DNA of 64,000 bases, from positions 18,989 through 82,988 of the forward strand of contig NZ_VYIK01000005.1 in assembly GCF_008709575.1 (NCBI RefSeq). The letters run 5' to 3'. The notes below the pieces were generated by a model. That model was not told the DNA's origin and made no database searches. It was given only the letters and a program-made list of their open reading frames with translations. A program made the translations under genes and the position numbers. How positions within the stretch are numbered: the first letter of the stretch is position 1; the number at the start of each line of letters is the position of its first letter. Shown here in pieces: positions 19,075-28,802 of the stretch. The stretch is from Mycobacterium sp. (lineage in GTDB: Bacteria > Actinomycetota > Actinomycetes > Mycobacteriales > Mycobacteriaceae).

Positions 19075-20517
19075 ATGCCGAGTCCCACCATCACCTCGCC
19101 CCAAGTAGCCGTCAACGATATCGGCTCCTCCGAGGATTTTCTCGCCGCCATCGATAAAACGATCAAGTACTTCAACGATGGCGACATCGTCGAAGGGACA
19201 ATCGTCAAGGTTGACCGGGACGAGGTCTTGCTCGATATCGGCTACAAGACCGAGGGGGTCATCCCGTCTCGCGAACTGTCCATCAAACACGACGTCGACC
19301 CCCACGAGGTGGTGTCGGTCGGGGACAAGGTCGAGGCCCTGGTTTTGACCAAGGAGGACAAGGACGGCCGGCTGATCTTGTCTAAAAAGCGCGCCCAGTA
19401 CGAGCGCGCCTGGGGCAGGATCGAGGAGCTCAAAGAGAAGGACGAGGCCGTCAAGGGCACTGTCATCGAGGTCGTCAAGGGCGGCCTGATCCTCGATATC
19501 GGGCTGCGCGGCTTCCTGCCGGCGTCGCTGGTCGAGATGCGCCGGGTTCGTGACCTGCAGCCCTACATCGGCAAAGAGATCGAGGCCAAGATCATCGAGC
19601 TGGACAAGAACCGCAACAACGTGGTGCTGTCGCGGCGGGCTTGGCTGGAGCAGACCCAGTCCGAGGTGCGCAGCGAGTTTCTCAACCAGCTGCAAAAGGG
19701 CGCTATCCGCAAGGGTGTGGTGTCCTCGATCGTCAACTTCGGCGCGTTCGTCGACCTCGGCGGCGTCGACGGCCTGGTGCACGTCTCCGAGCTCAGCTGG
19801 AAGCACATCGACCACCCGTCCGAGGTGGTGCAGGTCGGCGACGAGGTCACTGTCGAGGTGCTCGACGTCGACATGGACCGCGAGCGGGTGTCGTTGTCGC
19901 TCAAAGCTACCCAGGAAGACCCGTGGCGGCACTTCGCCCGCACCCACGCGATCGGTCAGATCGTGCCCGGCAAGGTGACCAAGCTGGTGCCGTTCGGGGC
20001 GTTCGTCCGCGTCGAGGAGGGCATCGAGGGTCTGGTGCACATCTCGGAGTTGTCGGAGCGGCACGTCGAGGTGCCCGACCAGGTGGTGGCCGTCGGCGAC
20101 GATGCGATGGTCAAGGTCATCGACATCGACCTGGAACGTCGCCGTATTTCGCTGTCGCTCAAGCAGGCCAACGAGGACTACACCGAAGAGTTCGACCCGG
20201 CCAAGTACGGTATGGCCGACAGCTACGACGAGCAGGGCAACTACATTTTCCCGGAGGGCTTCGACCCCGAGACCAACGAGTGGCTGGAGGGTTTCGACAA
20301 GCAGCGCGCCGAGTGGGAGGCGCGCTACGCCGAGGCCGAGCGCCGCCACAAGATGCACACGGCGCAGATGGAGAAGTTCGCGGCCGCCGGGGCGGAAGGT
20401 GCCGCGAAGCAGGATTCGTCGGCCGGCGGCGCACCCGGCGAACCTCAACAGGGTGGCGCGTTGGCCAGTGACGCTCAACTTGCCGCGCTAAGGGAGAAAC
20501 TGGCCGGCAGCGCCTAA
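19075..20517 (+). CDS. rpsA: 30S ribosomal protein S1
   Basis: 480 residues with four S1 RNA-binding repeats starting near residues 35, 120, 205 and 290 (for example GDIVEGTIVKVDRDEVLLDI, KGVVSSIVNFGAFVDLGG, PGKVTKLVPFGAFVRVEEG). The tail is low-complexity Ala/Gly/Gln-rich and ends in SLASDAQLAALREKL-type sequence (here ALASDAQLAALREKLAGSA). That end is conserved in mycobacteria and contains the region discussed for pyrazinoic acid binding. ATG 19075. Four-repeat S1 is typical of actinobacteria. Confidence 0.97.
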   Translation: MPSPTITSPQVAVNDIGSSEDFLAAIDKTIKYFNDGDIVEGTIVKVDRDEVLLDIGYKTEGVIPSRELSIKHDVDPHEVVSVGDKVEALVLTKEDKDGRLILSKKRAQYERAWGRIEELKEKDEAVKGTVIEVVKGGLILDIGLRGFLPASLVEMRRVRDLQPYIGKEIEAKIIELDKNRNNVVLSRRAWLEQTQSEVRSEFLNQLQKGAIRKGVVSSIVNFGAFVDLGGVDGLVHVSELSWKHIDHPSEVVQVGDEVTVEVLDVDMDRERVSLSLKATQEDPWRHFARTHAIGQIVPGKVTKLVPFGAFVRVEEGIEGLVHISELSERHVEVPDQVVAVGDDAMVKVIDIDLERRRISLSLKQANEDYTEEFDPAKYGMADSYDEQGNYIFPEGFDPETNEWLEGFDKQRAEWEARYAEAERRHKMHTAQMEKFAAAGAEGAAKQDSSAGGAPGEPQQGGALASDAQLAALREKLAGSA

Positions 20518-20536
20518 TTCCTCCGATATTCTTCCG

Positions 20537-21712
20537 ATGCTGCGGATCGGGCTGACCGGCGGGATCGGCGCCGGTAAGTCCTCGGTGGCGGCCACTTTCG
20601 CCGAGTGCGGGGCGATCGTCGTGGATAGCGATGTGCTCGCCCGCGAGGTTGTCGAGCCGGGTACTGAAGGATTGGCGGCGCTGGTCAGGGCATTCGGCGA
20701 CGATATCGTGCGCCCGGACGGTTGGTTGGATCGGCAAGCGTTGGCCGCCAAGGCATTCAGCAGCGATGACAACCGCGCCACTCTGAATGCCATCGTTCAC
20801 CCGCTGGTGGCCCGACGGCGTGCCGAACTGCTCGCCGACGTGCCCGCGGATGCCGTGGTGGTAGAGGACATTCCCTTGCTGGTGGAGTCGTCGATGGCGC
20901 CGTTTTTCCCGTTGGTGGTCGTCGTCGACGCCGATGCCGAAGTGCGGGTCGCGCGGCTGGTCGAACACCGCGGTATGGCCGAAACCGACGCCCGGGCCCG
21001 CGTCGCCGCACAGGCCACCGACGCGCAGCGCCGTGCCGCCGCCGACATCTGGCTGGACAATTCGGGTACGCCAGAAGCGTTGGCCGAGTGCGCCCGCCAG
21101 GTGTGGATCAACCGGATCGAACCGTTCGCGCGCAATCTGCGCACTCGCCGGGTCGTCGCACCAGCATCGCGGGTGATCCCGGCCGACCCTGCCTGGGCCG
21201 CTCAGGCGGCGCGCATCGTTGCCCGCATCAAGGCTGCGTGCGGTGCGCGGGCGGTGCGAGTCGACCACGTCGGCCCGACCGCGGTGCCCGGTCTGGCGGC
21301 CAGGGACGTCATCGACGTCCAGGTCACGGTGGATTCACTGGCGGTCGCCGAGGACCTGGACGCAGGACTGCTGGCGGCGGGTTATCCGCGCATCGCCGAC
21401 GTCACCGAGGACGCCGAAGTCGCCGATGCCCGCAGCACCCGCGCAGGCTTCGACCACCGCAGCGATCCCGGTTTGTGGCGAAAGCGGGTTTACGGCTCCG
21501 CCGATCCGGGCCGGCCGACCTATGTGCACGTCCGGGTCGACGGCTGGCCCAATCAGCAATACGCCCTGCTGGTCGCGGACTGGCTGACGGCTGATCCGGC
21601 TGAGCGCGACGCGTATCAGACCGCGTTGCACGCACATGCAGACGAGCAGTGGCTGCACGACGCGTACCGGCGCGCCTGGCACTGGGCTGACCGCACTGAC
21701 TGGCGGCCGTAG
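20537..21712 (+). CDS. coaE: Dephospho-CoA kinase fused to GrpB/UPF0157 domain
   Basis: 391 residues. The N-terminal 200 form dephospho-CoA kinase, the last step of CoA synthesis, with P-loop GLTGGIGAGKSS (residues 5-16), DSDVLAREVV and the LID-region arginines. The second half is a GrpB-like nucleotidyltransferase-fold domain (VDHVGPTAVPGLAARDVIDVQ; WRKRVYGSADPGRPTYVHV), a fusion characteristic of mycobacteria in which the extra domain has no settled role. ATG 20537, 19 bp after rpsA. Confidence 0.95.
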   Translation: MLRIGLTGGIGAGKSSVAATFAECGAIVVDSDVLAREVVEPGTEGLAALVRAFGDDIVRPDGWLDRQALAAKAFSSDDNRATLNAIVHPLVARRRAELLADVPADAVVVEDIPLLVESSMAPFFPLVVVVDADAEVRVARLVEHRGMAETDARARVAAQATDAQRRAAADIWLDNSGTPEALAECARQVWINRIEPFARNLRTRRVVAPASRVIPADPAWAAQAARIVARIKAACGARAVRVDHVGPTAVPGLAARDVIDVQVTVDSLAVAEDLDAGLLAAGYPRIADVTEDAEVADARSTRAGFDHRSDPGLWRKRVYGSADPGRPTYVHVRVDGWPNQQYALLVADWLTADPAERDAYQTALHAHADEQWLHDAYRRAWHWADRTDWRP

Positions 21713-21761
21713 GCGCTTTGATTCCGTCGCCCAGGACTCACAGTCGATGCGCAACACGCGA

Positions 21762-22172
21762 CTAGGTGGGAAGCGGAGCGCCGCAAGCTAACACGCCGCT
21801 GTCCGGGTCGTTGCTACCGGGTTTGACGAACCGATCGACCTGGGTGGCGACGGCGTCGTCGACGTCGATCTCGCAGCGCACGGTCGCCGAATACGGCCAC
21901 GGGATCGACACTTGCATGCCGGCCTTGTCGGGATCGGTCAGCACAGTGTGAGCTTCGAAGGGTGTGCCCGGAATTGCGCCCAGGGTGGCGGTGCCGGTCT
22001 CGTTGTCGTGGATGAGAAAGGTGACCTGTGCACCCGGGGCCACCCCGTCGGCCTGGGCGATGTAGGTGATGTTGTGCAGTTCTGCGTGAGCGGCCGGCGG
22101 AGTTAGCTGGGAGCTGACTGCGGCGCTCGCCAAGATGAAAAGCGTCAGCCAGCTGTGCTTGGGGGAGCTCAT
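21762..22172 (-). CDS. Secreted protein of unknown function
   Basis: 136 residues. A signal peptide is clear: MSSPKHSWLT, then a hydrophobic core LFILASAAVSSQL, with likely cleavage after PPAAHA. The mature part starts ELHNITYIAQADGV and has two cysteines (VRCEIDVDD and GVLACGAPLPT) that could form a disulfide. It resembles small MmpS-like or secreted beta-rich mycobacterial proteins, but I cannot assign a family. ATG 22172 has a GGGGGAG-type site just upstream. Convergent with coaE. Confidence 0.65.
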   Translation of the reverse strand: MSSPKHSWLTLFILASAAVSSQLTPPAAHAELHNITYIAQADGVAPGAQVTFLIHDNETGTATLGAIPGTPFEAHTVLTDPDKAGMQVSIPWPYSATVRCEIDVDDAVATQVDRFVKPGSNDPDSGVLACGAPLPT

Positions 22173-22359
22173 GTCTGCAAAGATTACGCCCAACGCTGCA
22201 CCCGGTCGACGCTTTTGCCAGCGATCGGCTTTGGCGACGATCGCGCGACGCCGGGAAGGTCGGGCCCAGTCGCCTTGGAGGCGCGGGGTCGCGCGGACGT
22301 GACCACGTTGGCGGGCAGTGCCGAAGTCGATGTCGCCGCGTCGTCGGGTTGAGCAGGCC

Positions 22360-22800
22360 TCATTCCGTGCGCCAGGTGAGGTCCATCCCCGCAGCTGCCA
22401 GCCAGCATCGCAAGTCATAGCCGTGCCGGGCCAGGCCGTCGACCGCGTCGACGGCGCGGCGCACGGCTTGTTCGGCGACACCGGGTGCTAGCAGACCATG
22501 GCGAACGGCGTCGAGTAGTTCTCCGACGTCGCCCAGGCTCACCCCGGTGCCGGTGCGCACCTCGAGATCCAGGTAGTGGTCTTCGGAACGCCATACCTCG
22601 GCGCCCGGAGTGTATTCGCCGATGTCGAGGTAATAGTCGTAGTCACGTCGGTGGCCGGGGGAGAAGTGGAAGATGTTGGCCCGCAGGCCCAACGACGGCA
22701 GCAGCCACGACTCCAGGTAGTGAAATTGGACCCGGCCCGGCGTGGGGCGCGCCATGTAAAGACCCCACGGTCGCACGCTGTACTCGTCGACGGCCCGCAC
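22360..22800 (-). CDS. DUF402 family protein (Rv1632c-like)
   Basis: 146 residues from GTG 22800. Landmarks are RPWGLYMARP, FHYLESWLLPSLGL, DYDYYLDIGEY, a Trp-Asp/Glu-rich core and a LDAVRHGLL segment. DUF402 members include nucleoside di- and triphosphatases, but the function here is not known. Codons upstream of 22800 encode AIHPPKHETFDLVAGTNTDP in the same frame, which looks like genuine protein. That stretch has no ATG, GTG or TTG before an in-frame TAG at 22878, so an ATC start at 22866 or a sequence error is possible. Confidence 0.75.
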   Translation of the reverse strand: MRAVDEYSVRPWGLYMARPTPGRVQFHYLESWLLPSLGLRANIFHFSPGHRRDYDYYLDIGEYTPGAEVWRSEDHYLDLEVRTGTGVSLGDVGELLDAVRHGLLAPGVAEQAVRRAVDAVDGLARHGYDLRCWLAAAGMDLTWRTE

Positions 22801-22921
22801 GATGCCCTGGGGATCGGTGTTGGTTCCGGCGACCAGATCGAACGTCTCGTGCTTGGGTGGGTGGATGGCTTCAGTCTAGGAGCACCGCCCGCCGACCGCA
22901 CGGTCGCGCGATGATGGTGTG

Positions 22922-23419
22922 ATGGCAGACCGCTGCGCGGAATGCGGCTTCGTCTACGACTTGCGTCAGGCTGCGACGGTCGCGCGCAATCTTGGCCAGC
23001 CGATCGCCGAGGCCCTGGCAATCTTGCGCTCCCGCGACGTCGACCTGCGATCCCGGCGGCACCCGGAGGTGTGGTCGCCGCTGGAGTACGGCTGCCATCT
23101 GCGCGACATCCTGCTGGTGCAGCGCGAGCGGGTGCTGGCGGCGCGCCGGGCGGACCGGCCGGACTGCCCACCGATGGGGCGTGAGGAACGGGTCGGGCAC
23201 GACGGGTATGCCGAGCAGGAGCCCGCCGATGTGGCCCGCCAGCTCGCGGACGCGGCCCAGCTGTTCGGCAACGTTGTGGCCCGGCTGGCCGCCGCGGACT
23301 GGGCTCGCACGGTCGTGTACCACTATCCGCAAACCTGTGAACGCTCGTTGCGGTGGCTTGCGGTGCACACGCTGCACGAGGCGCAGCACCATCTGCTGGA
23401 TATGCGCCGGCAACTCTGA
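22922..23419 (+). CDS. DinB-like metal-binding protein
   Basis: 165 residues of the DinB/YfiT four-helix fold. It starts with a zinc-ribbon-like CAECGFVYD. Conserved histidines occur in PLEYGCHLRDILL, VVYHYPQ and TLHEAQHHLLDM, the pattern expected for a metal site. Actinobacterial relatives include mycothiol-dependent enzymes, but no substrate can be named. ATG 22922 is preferred over the immediately preceding GTG. It sits 30 bp before uvrB. Confidence 0.75.
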   Translation: MADRCAECGFVYDLRQAATVARNLGQPIAEALAILRSRDVDLRSRRHPEVWSPLEYGCHLRDILLVQRERVLAARRADRPDCPPMGREERVGHDGYAEQEPADVARQLADAAQLFGNVVARLAAADWARTVVYHYPQTCERSLRWLAVHTLHEAQHHLLDMRRQL

Positions 23420-23449
23420 TCGGGAACGTGCCGCGCTTAGTCTGGACGC

Positions 23450-25615
23450 ATGGCTTTTGCTACCAAGCATTCCGTGGTCGCTCACTCGGAGTACCGCGCG
23501 GTCGAGGACGTCGTGCGCACCGGCGGCCGCTTCGAGGTGGTCAGCTCCTATGCGCCGGCCGGTGACCAACCGGCCGCGATCGACGAGTTGGAACGGCGGA
23601 TCAAGGCGGGCGAGCGCGACGTCGTGCTGCTCGGCGCCACCGGCACCGGGAAGTCGGCCACCACCGCCTGGCTGATCGAACGTCTCCAGCGACCCACCCT
23701 GGTCATGGAGCCCAACAAGACGCTGGCCGCGCAGATGGCCAATGAGCTGCGAGAGATGCTGCCCAACAACGCGGTCGAGTACTTCGTCTCCTATTACGAC
23801 TACTACCAGCCGGAGGCCTACATCGCCCAGACCGACACCTACATCGAAAAAGACAGCTCGATCAACGACGACGTGGAACGGCTGCGGCACTCGGCCACGT
23901 CGGCGCTGTTGTCGCGACGCGATGTGGTGGTCGTGGCGTCGGTGTCGTGCATCTACGGTCTGGGGACGCCGCAGTCGTACCTGGACCGCTCGGTGCAGCT
24001 GCGGGTCGGCACCGAAGTGCCCCGGGACGGGCTGCTGCGGTTGCTGGTCGATGTGCAGTACACCCGCAACGATCTCTCGTTCACCCGGGGCTCGTTCCGG
24101 GTGCGTGGCGACACCGTCGAGATCATCCCCTCGTACGAGGAGCTGGCCGTGCGGATCGAGTTCTTCGGCGACGAGATCGAGGCGCTGTATTACCTGCACC
24201 CGCTGACTGGGGAGGTGATCCGCGAGGTCGACTCGCTGCGGATCTTTCCGGCCACCCACTACGTGGCCGGTCCCGAGCGGATGGCCCACGCGATCTCGAC
24301 GATCGAGCAGGAACTGGCCGACCGGCTGGCCGAGCTGGAAGGCCAAGGCAAGCTGCTGGAGGCGCAGCGGCTGCGGATGCGGACCAACTACGACATCGAG
24401 ATGATGCGCCAGGTCGGGTTCTGCTCGGGCATCGAGAACTACTCCCGGCATATCGACGGCAGGTCGGCCGGGTCACCGCCGGCGACGCTGCTGGACTACT
24501 TCCCGGAGGACTTCCTGCTGGTCATCGACGAGTCGCACGTCACCGTGCCGCAGATCGGCGGAATGTACGAGGGCGACATCTCCCGCAAGCGCAACCTGGT
24601 CGAGTACGGGTTCCGGTTGCCGTCGGCGTGTGACAACCGACCGCTGACCTGGGAAGAATTCGCCGCCCGTATCGGTCAGACGGTGTACCTGTCGGCCACC
24701 CCCGGCCCCTATGAGCTCAGCCAGACGGGCGGGGAGTTCGTCGAGCAGGTGATCCGGCCGACCGGGCTGGTCGACCCGAAGGTCGTGGTCAAGCCCACCA
24801 AGGGCCAGATCGATGACCTGATCGGCGAGATCCGTGCCCGCGCCGCCGCCGACCAGCGGGTGCTGGTGACCACGTTGACCAAGAAGATGGCCGAAGACCT
24901 CACCGACTACCTGCTGGAGATGGGCATCCGGGTGCGTTACCTGCACTCCGAGGTCGACACCCTGCGCCGGGTCGAACTGCTGCGCCAACTGCGGCTCGGT
25001 GACTACGACGTGCTGGTCGGTATCAACCTGCTGCGGGAAGGCCTCGACCTGCCCGAGGTGTCGCTGGTGGCGATCCTGGACGCCGACAAGGAAGGGTTCC
25101 TGCGCTCGTCCCGCAGCTTGATCCAGACCATCGGCCGCGCCGCCCGCAACGTCTCCGGCGAGGTGCACATGTACGCCGATGCCATCACCGAGTCGATGAA
25201 GGCGGCCATCGACGAAACCGAGCGGCGCCGCGCCAAGCAGATCGCCTATAACCAGGCCCACGGCATCGACCCGCAGCCGCTGCGCAAGAAGATCGGCGAC
25301 ATCCTCGACCAGGTCTATCGGGAAGCCGCCGACACCGCGGCCTCCGAGTCCGTCCTGGTCGGCGGTTCGGGACGCAACGCGTCGCGCGGCCGTCGCGCCC
25401 AGGGTGAGCCCGGCCGGGCGGTCGCCGGCCTCGTCGAAGGCCGGGACACCGCCCACATGCCGCGCGCCGAGCTGGCTGATCTGATCAAAGACCTGACCGA
25501 GCAGATGATGGCCGCCGCGCGGGATCTGCAGTTCGAGCTGGCCGCCCGATTCCGCGACGAGATCGCCGACCTGAAAAAGGAATTGCGCGGCATGGATGCC
25601 GCCGGCCTGAAATGA
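23450..25615 (+). CDS. uvrB: UvrABC system protein B
   Basis: Damage-verifying helicase of nucleotide excision repair. 721 residues with P-loop [13 protein letters not shown], the DNA-gripping beta-hairpin region [40 protein letters not shown] and the C-terminal UVR motif ([20 protein letters not shown]) that contacts UvrC. TAGTCT at 23438-23443, 6 bp before ATG 23450, could be a -10 for a leaderless message. No LexA-type box was recognised. Confidence 0.97.
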   Translation: MAFATKHSVVAHSEYRAVEDVVRTGGRFEVVSSYAPAGDQPAAIDELERRIKAGERDVVLLGATGTGKSATTAWLIERLQRPTLVMEPNKTLAAQMANELREMLPNNAVEYFVSYYDYYQPEAYIAQTDTYIEKDSSINDDVERLRHSATSALLSRRDVVVVASVSCIYGLGTPQSYLDRSVQLRVGTEVPRDGLLRLLVDVQYTRNDLSFTRGSFRVRGDTVEIIPSYEELAVRIEFFGDEIEALYYLHPLTGEVIREVDSLRIFPATHYVAGPERMAHAISTIEQELADRLAELEGQGKLLEAQRLRMRTNYDIEMMRQVGFCSGIENYSRHIDGRSAGSPPATLLDYFPEDFLLVIDESHVTVPQIGGMYEGDISRKRNLVEYGFRLPSACDNRPLTWEEFAARIGQTVYLSATPGPYELSQTGGEFVEQVIRPTGLVDPKVVVKPTKGQIDDLIGEIRARAAADQRVLVTTLTKKMAEDLTDYLLEMGIRVRYLHSEVDTLRRVELLRQLRLGDYDVLVGINLLREGLDLPEVSLVAILDADKEGFLRSSRSLIQTIGRAARNVSGEVHMYADAITESMKAAIDETERRRAKQIAYNQAHGIDPQPLRKKIGDILDQVYREAADTAASESVLVGGSGRNASRGRRAQGEPGRAVAGLVEGRDTAHMPRAELADLIKDLTEQMMAAARDLQFELAARFRDEIADLKKELRGMDAAGLK

Positions 25616-25697
25616 GCGGCACCGCGATCGTCGGCCCGCGCGCCGGTTGCCTACCGCGCCGGCCCGGGCCGTAACGGCGCCCGCTAGTGTCCCTGGC

Positions 25698-26567
25698 GTG
25701 GACGCCTTTACTGCAGGTCAGCTGACCCGCTCCCTGGACGCGCTGCACGCCGTCGTGTACTTCGTGCCCGACGCCAACGCGAAGTTCGGCGAGTTGGGCC
25801 TGGATTTCATCGCGCACTATTTCGCCAGCCGGTCCGCGCCGATGGGGGCGGTGTCGGCCAATGTCGTTGCGGCGACCTTCTACAACTTCAACCCGAAATT
25901 GGTGGCGAGCGTGATTCCTGCTGCCTGGGACACGGCGTCGCCGGCGACGGTGACGCGGGTGCGTTACGAGATCGTCGCGACGGCGCTGCCGCGCGTACTG
26001 GGTGACGAGCTCAGCGGCTCCGCGGAGCTGGCCCGCGCGGCGTCGCTGCTGCGCCGGGTCGCAGAGTCGATCCCCAACGCCGACGGCCGGCCGTTATACG
26101 CCGGCCACGCCGAACTATCCTGGCCGGATACCCCGATTGTCCAGTTGTGGCATGCCATAACGTTGTTGCGGGAATACCGCGGCGACGGGCACATCGCCGC
26201 GTTGGTGACCAACGGGCTCAGCGGGCTGGATGCCCTGATCACCCACACGGCAACCGGCATCGGCTTCAACCCCGAGTGGGCCCGCCGCTCGCGCGGATGG
26301 AGCAACGACGAATGGAACGCCGCCACCGAGGACTTGGTGGCGCGCGACATTCTGCACCCGTCCGGCGAGCTGACCCGCGCCGGCGCCGAGCTGCGGTCCC
26401 GGCTCGAGGACCTCACCGACGAGCTGGGCTATGCGCCGTGGCGGGCGCTGTCCGCCGATCAGGCCGATGAGCTGCACCGGCTGGCCACGGTGATCCGCAC
26501 GGCCGTGCAAGCTACCGGGCTGTTCCCCGCCGCGGTGTTCGGCCCGCGCTACGGCCAGCACCGCTAG
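25698..26567 (+). CDS. SCO6745/SalK-like family protein
   Basis: 289 residues, mostly alpha-helical by eye. It starts LDALHAVVYFVPDANAKFGELGL and contains LSWPDTPIVQLWHAITLLREYRGDGH and GWSNDEWNAATEDLVARDIL. These match the SCO6745-type family (a wHTH-like C-terminal part follows). The function is not established. GTG 25698 is chosen over in-frame starts upstream because similarity starts at DAFTAGQLTRSLD. Convergent with the mannosyltransferase, 12 bp apart. Confidence 0.7.
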   Translation: MDAFTAGQLTRSLDALHAVVYFVPDANAKFGELGLDFIAHYFASRSAPMGAVSANVVAATFYNFNPKLVASVIPAAWDTASPATVTRVRYEIVATALPRVLGDELSGSAELARAASLLRRVAESIPNADGRPLYAGHAELSWPDTPIVQLWHAITLLREYRGDGHIAALVTNGLSGLDALITHTATGIGFNPEWARRSRGWSNDEWNAATEDLVARDILHPSGELTRAGAELRSRLEDLTDELGYAPWRALSADQADELHRLATVIRTAVQATGLFPAAVFGPRYGQHR

Positions 26568-26579
26568 GCGCGGACGCCC

Positions 26580-28154
26580 TCAGCGGGTCAACTCGACGAC
26601 CTGGGCGCGGTGGAACTGCCAGCGCCGGACGATATGGAATCCGAGTTCGCCGGCGAATTGGTACGCCGGCGCACGACTCAACAGCGGACCCGGCGGCAGG
26701 GACCGGCCGCTTTGGCGGTCGGGCAGCGTGGTGTCGCGACTGGAGATGGCCCACACCGTGGTGCACTTGTCGAGCCGGGGCAGCACCAGCCATATCGCGA
26801 CATGCCCGTCCCAGAGGTGGCCGTGCTCGGGTCCGCGGTCGCCGCGTTCGATGTCGGCCAGCGGCGCGAAGGCCGCCGGCCGGGTCGCCACCAGCGCCCG
26901 GATCGGCCCGGGCAACCAGCCCACGGTGTTATCGACGAGCAAGCAGTCGCCGGGTTGGGCGTGAGCGCTGATCACATCGGCTACCTGGCTGTAGTCCCAG
27001 CCTTCTTTCGCGTACGGACCGCGCTGGGTGAACAGGTAATTCGGGAATGCCGCGGCCGCGAGCACGACCACCACAGCGGCGACCGGCCACGGCTTGCGGG
27101 CGATCGTGACGATGCAGACTGCCACGACGACGGCCGCCGCGGGCGCCGTCAGGATCAGGTAACGCGGGTAGTACATCGGCTCGCCGATGGCCGAATAGCC
27201 GAGGACGACACCGGTGGGAATGACGATCCAGGCAGCGCAGATGGCCAGCAGGCGGCGGGTATCCGCCGGCAGGACCTGTCGACGGGTGAGCCGGACCACG
27301 ATCGCGGCCACCACCAGGACGCCGGTGAGAATCGCGAACGGAACGCTGTGATCGAAATACTGGCGGTGCACGACGTCGAGGAAGAGGCTGCGCCGGAGCG
27401 TTGAGATCCACTTGACCTGCCAGACCTGGCGATGGGCCAAGACCATGAACGGTGTCATGATGCCCAGCGCGGCCGCCGAGGCGACTGTCCACCGCCTGAC
27501 GACGAACGTGCCGCGGCGCAGCACCGCCAGCGTCGCCGCGTACACCGGCACCAGCAGCGACAGGTTGACACTGAGGAGGATGGACAGCATCAACGCCAGC
27601 GCATAGAGCAGCCACAGCCCCCACCGGTTGTGGCGCACCGCGGCGAGCAGCAGCAGGGTCAGCCAGACCGCGGCAGCCGCCTCCAGCGCATAGGGGCGGG
27701 CTTCGATCCCGGCCCAGGTCACCCGCGGCAGGATCGCGAAGACAACGCCCGCGCACACCGCGGTCGTTCGGGTCGCGAACTGTCGGGCGAAGATCACCAC
27801 GCCGGCCGCCGCGGCCCCAACAGCCAGCGCACTCGGCGCCCGCGACCAGAACTCCGTCGGCGGGACCACGGCGAACCAGCCGTGCATGAGCAGGTAATAC
27901 AACCCGTGCACCGCGTCGATGTGGCCCAGCAGGCGCCACAGCTGCGGCAATGAGCGGCTGGCCGAGGCAGAAATGGTCGCGCCCTCGTCGAACCACAGCG
28001 ACGGCCGGCCGGCGAAACTGCCGCTGACGGCGCTGGCCAGCACACCCACTAAGAGCGGATCCACCACTCTGCCCCGGGATTGGTCGGGCAGGCGGGCTTG
28101 CGCACTTGCGGTCGCGGGTACCTCGGCGATCGAGACGGCCATGATGGTTGTCAC
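26580..28154 (-). CDS. Membrane GT-C mannosyltransferase (Rv1635c-like, LAM capping)
   Basis: About 524 residues with 9 to 11 hydrophobic segments. An acidic motif in the first extracytoplasmic loop (LWFDEGATIS) marks the GT-C polyprenyl-phosphate-mannose-dependent fold. PYALEAAAAVWLTLLLLA and GEPMYYPRYLILT are later landmarks. The M. tuberculosis gene at this position has been linked to the first mannose cap on lipoarabinomannan; the transfer of that role here is by position and family. GTG 28154 follows AGGGG by 7 bases; ATG 28142 is the alternative. Confidence 0.8.
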   Translation of the reverse strand: MTTIMAVSIAEVPATASAQARLPDQSRGRVVDPLLVGVLASAVSGSFAGRPSLWFDEGATISASASRSLPQLWRLLGHIDAVHGLYYLLMHGWFAVVPPTEFWSRAPSALAVGAAAAGVVIFARQFATRTTAVCAGVVFAILPRVTWAGIEARPYALEAAAAVWLTLLLLAAVRHNRWGLWLLYALALMLSILLSVNLSLLVPVYAATLAVLRRGTFVVRRWTVASAAALGIMTPFMVLAHRQVWQVKWISTLRRSLFLDVVHRQYFDHSVPFAILTGVLVVAAIVVRLTRRQVLPADTRRLLAICAAWIVIPTGVVLGYSAIGEPMYYPRYLILTAPAAAVVVAVCIVTIARKPWPVAAVVVVLAAAAFPNYLFTQRGPYAKEGWDYSQVADVISAHAQPGDCLLVDNTVGWLPGPIRALVATRPAAFAPLADIERGDRGPEHGHLWDGHVAIWLVLPRLDKCTTVWAISSRDTTLPDRQSGRSLPPGPLLSRAPAYQFAGELGFHIVRRWQFHRAQVVELTR

Positions 28155-28257
28155 TGTAAGGCCCCTACCCGGGACCCGATCATCGATCGCCGGGCGTCCG
28201 TCACGCCGATATCGGATGTTCGGCGCGGAACGGACCTCGTGCATCCGGCGAAGCGTT

Positions 28258-28288
28258 AGTGTCTTGGTTTGGCGTAGCAACCGACACT
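28258..28288 (+). promoter_or_regulatory. Hairpin in the leader of the universal stress gene
   Basis: AGTGTC-TT-GGTT pairs with AACC-GACACT around a 9-base loop, giving ten pairs with a 2-base bulge, directly before the GGGAGG ribosome-binding site of the next gene. It could be an RNA element or an operator. Confidence 0.4.
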
Positions 28289-28298
28289 GGGAGGGTAA

Positions 28299-28742
28299 AT
28301 GAGCGCCTATCGGACCGTGGTGGTAGGAACCGACGGCTCGGATTCGTCGCTGCGGGCAGTGGACCGGGCCGGCACCATCGCCGGCTCGGACGCAAAGCTG
28401 ATCATCGCCACGGCCTACCTTCCCCAGCATGAGGACCCGCGGGCCGCTGACGTCCTGAAGGACGAAAGCTACAAGGTGTCGGGCAGCGCGCCCATCTACG
28501 CCATTTTGCGCGAGGCAGCCGAACGGGCGAAGGCCGCCGGAGCCAAGAATGTCGAAGAACGGTCGGTCGTCGGCGCCCCGGTCGACGCCCTGGTCGGGCT
28601 CGCCGAGGAGGTCGATGCGGACCTGCTCGTCGTCGGGAACGTGGGCTTGAGCACCATCGCAGGTCGGTTGTTGGGGTCGGTTCCGGCCAATGTGTCGCGC
28701 CGAGCCAAGACCGACGTGCTGATCGTGCACACCACGTCCTAG
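28299..28742 (+). CDS. Universal stress protein (Rv1636/TB15.3-like)
   Basis: 147 residues, a single Usp domain. It opens YRTVVVGTDGSDSSLRAV. The C-terminal nucleotide-binding loop VVGNVGLSTIAGRLLGSVP fits the G2xG9xG(S/T) pattern of ATP-binding Usps. The M. tuberculosis protein binds cAMP, of interest because an adenylate cyclase is encoded in the same window. ATG 28299 follows a GGGAGG site. Divergent from the mannosyltransferase gene with 144 bp between starts. Confidence 0.92.
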   Translation: MSAYRTVVVGTDGSDSSLRAVDRAGTIAGSDAKLIIATAYLPQHEDPRAADVLKDESYKVSGSAPIYAILREAAERAKAAGAKNVEERSVVGAPVDALVGLAEEVDADLLVVGNVGLSTIAGRLLGSVPANVSRRAKTDVLIVHTTS

Positions 28743-28754
28743 CCGGCCATTCGC

Positions 28755-28795
28755 CGCGAGAGTGCAGCTGCCGAACTATTTCTTGCACCCTCGCG
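28755..28795. terminator. Inverted repeat between convergent genes
   Basis: CGCGAGAGTGCA and TGCACCCTCGCG form a 12-bp stem with one mismatch and a 17-base loop, filling most of the 60 bp between the convergent Usp and metallo-hydrolase genes. A bidirectional terminator role is likely but inferred. Confidence 0.5.
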
Positions 28796-28802
28796 GTTCG
28801 AG

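Noticed and set aside
18892..20478. 528-codon minus-strand frame over rpsA
   Set aside because: It mirrors rpsA codon structure (Asp/Leu/Val-rich antisense reading) and has no family features or ribosome-binding site.
23420..23449. SOS box upstream of uvrB
   Set aside because: No TCGAAC/GTTCGA-type palindrome or convincing PafBC-type promoter could be recognised in the 30-bp gap.
22871..24451. 526-codon minus-strand frame across the DinB-like gene and uvrB
   Set aside because: It is antisense to two well-supported genes and has no domain.
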